Assembly: GCA_044344495.1 (NCBI GenBank) | Contig: JBIJCW010000122.1 | Location: forward strand, 1 to 6,882 | DNA length: 6,882 bases | Reading direction: 5' to 3' | From: CAZDUS01 sp044344495 | Lineage (GTDB): Bacteria > Verrucomicrobiota > Kiritimatiellia > CAIKKV01 > CAITUY01 | Part shown: one piece after another, positions 6,659 through 6,882 of the stretch | Numbering within the stretch: position 1 is the stretch's first letter | How the letters are laid out: each line of letters opens with the position of its first letter | Position numbers and translations under genes: made by a program | Notes under the pieces: generated by a model | Databases searched by the model: none | The model's input: only the letters and a program-made list of their open reading frames with translations | Told to the model about the DNA's origin: nothing

Positions 6659-6882
6659 TTATTCCTCTTCCGTACCGCCACGGCCGGCTTCCCCCGCGGC
6701 ACGCCGGCAACGGGCAACCAAATCCCGGCCGGACGCTGTATTCGTGACCCCGGCCAGGACACTCAGCCTCAAGGCGCTCTGCGCCGCCTTCAAGGCCCGG
6801 TCATAGCGCCCATCAGCCAGATAGGCCTCCGATAACGTGTTCCAAATCAGATAGTCCGCGGGGGTATCCATTACCGCCGCCC
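6659..6882 (-). CDS. C-terminal part of a TPR-repeat protein
   Basis: The frame is open from the window edge to TAA 6661-6659, giving the last 73 residues. It continues upstream of the ATG at 6871 (AAV precedes it), so the true start is outside the window. A clear tetratricopeptide repeat is present: YLIWNTLSEAYLADGRYDRA followed by LKAAQSAL, with the W, L, A, Y, G, Y, A, A and L positions of the motif. A basic helix and an acidic GGTEEE tail follow. TPRs are protein-protein scaffolds; the rest of the protein and its role are not visible. Its last codons supply the ribosome binding site of ftsK, whose GTG starts 4 bases after the stop, so the two are probably co-transcribed and coupled. Confidence 0.8.
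   Translation of the reverse strand, partial: AAVMDTPADYLIWNTLSEAYLADGRYDRALKAAQSALRLSVLAGVTNTASGRDLVARCRRAAGEAGRGGTEEE

Overview
The window is a GC-rich (roughly 60% by eye) bacterial chromosomal segment made of housekeeping genes. Nearly every gene lies on the minus strand, so transcription runs from high to low coordinates; the only plus-strand gene is a tRNA-Gly. A cell-division DNA translocase (FtsK), a RodZ-type morphogenesis protein, RimO and PgsA side by side fit a free-living bacterium with a peptidoglycan wall. The lineage cannot be fixed from this sequence. A Gram-negative group with GC-rich genomes (for example the Verrucomicrobiota/Kiritimatiellota/Lentisphaerota assemblage) is only a guess from the overall look.

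Reading in the direction of transcription: the 3' end of a TPR-repeat protein gene (6882-6659, cut by the window edge) runs directly into ftsK, whose best start is a GTG at 6654 rather than the longer ATG at 6762. ftsK overlaps rodZ by an ATGA (4165-4162), and rodZ is followed after 4 bases by rimO. These four genes are spaced like one translationally coupled operon. After rimO comes a 207-bp gap with a small hairpin and a weak promoter candidate, and then pgsA (1755-1147, GTG start).

The stretch 860-1146 carries a tRNA-Gly(TCC) gene (plus strand, 1062-1135) with a very good sigma70-type promoter at 1014-1042. It also holds a compact nest of repeats: a 26-bp perfect direct repeat that duplicates the start of the next gene, a 29-bp tandem duplication, and an 8-bp-stem hairpin. 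Beyond it, a family 2 glycosyltransferase (859-50) is followed by a possible next gene that starts by ATGA overlap at base 53 and leaves the window.

Functionally, the main cluster joins chromosome segregation and division (FtsK), cell-shape control (RodZ), ribosomal protein S12 modification (RimO) and anionic phospholipid synthesis (PgsA). Adjacency of ftsK/spoIIIE, a rodZ-like gene and pgsA is a known arrangement in several bacterial phyla. I found no CRISPR array, insertion sequence, phage gene or defence system. The more unusual points are the repeat nest upstream of the glycosyltransferase and a RodZ with almost no extracytoplasmic domain.
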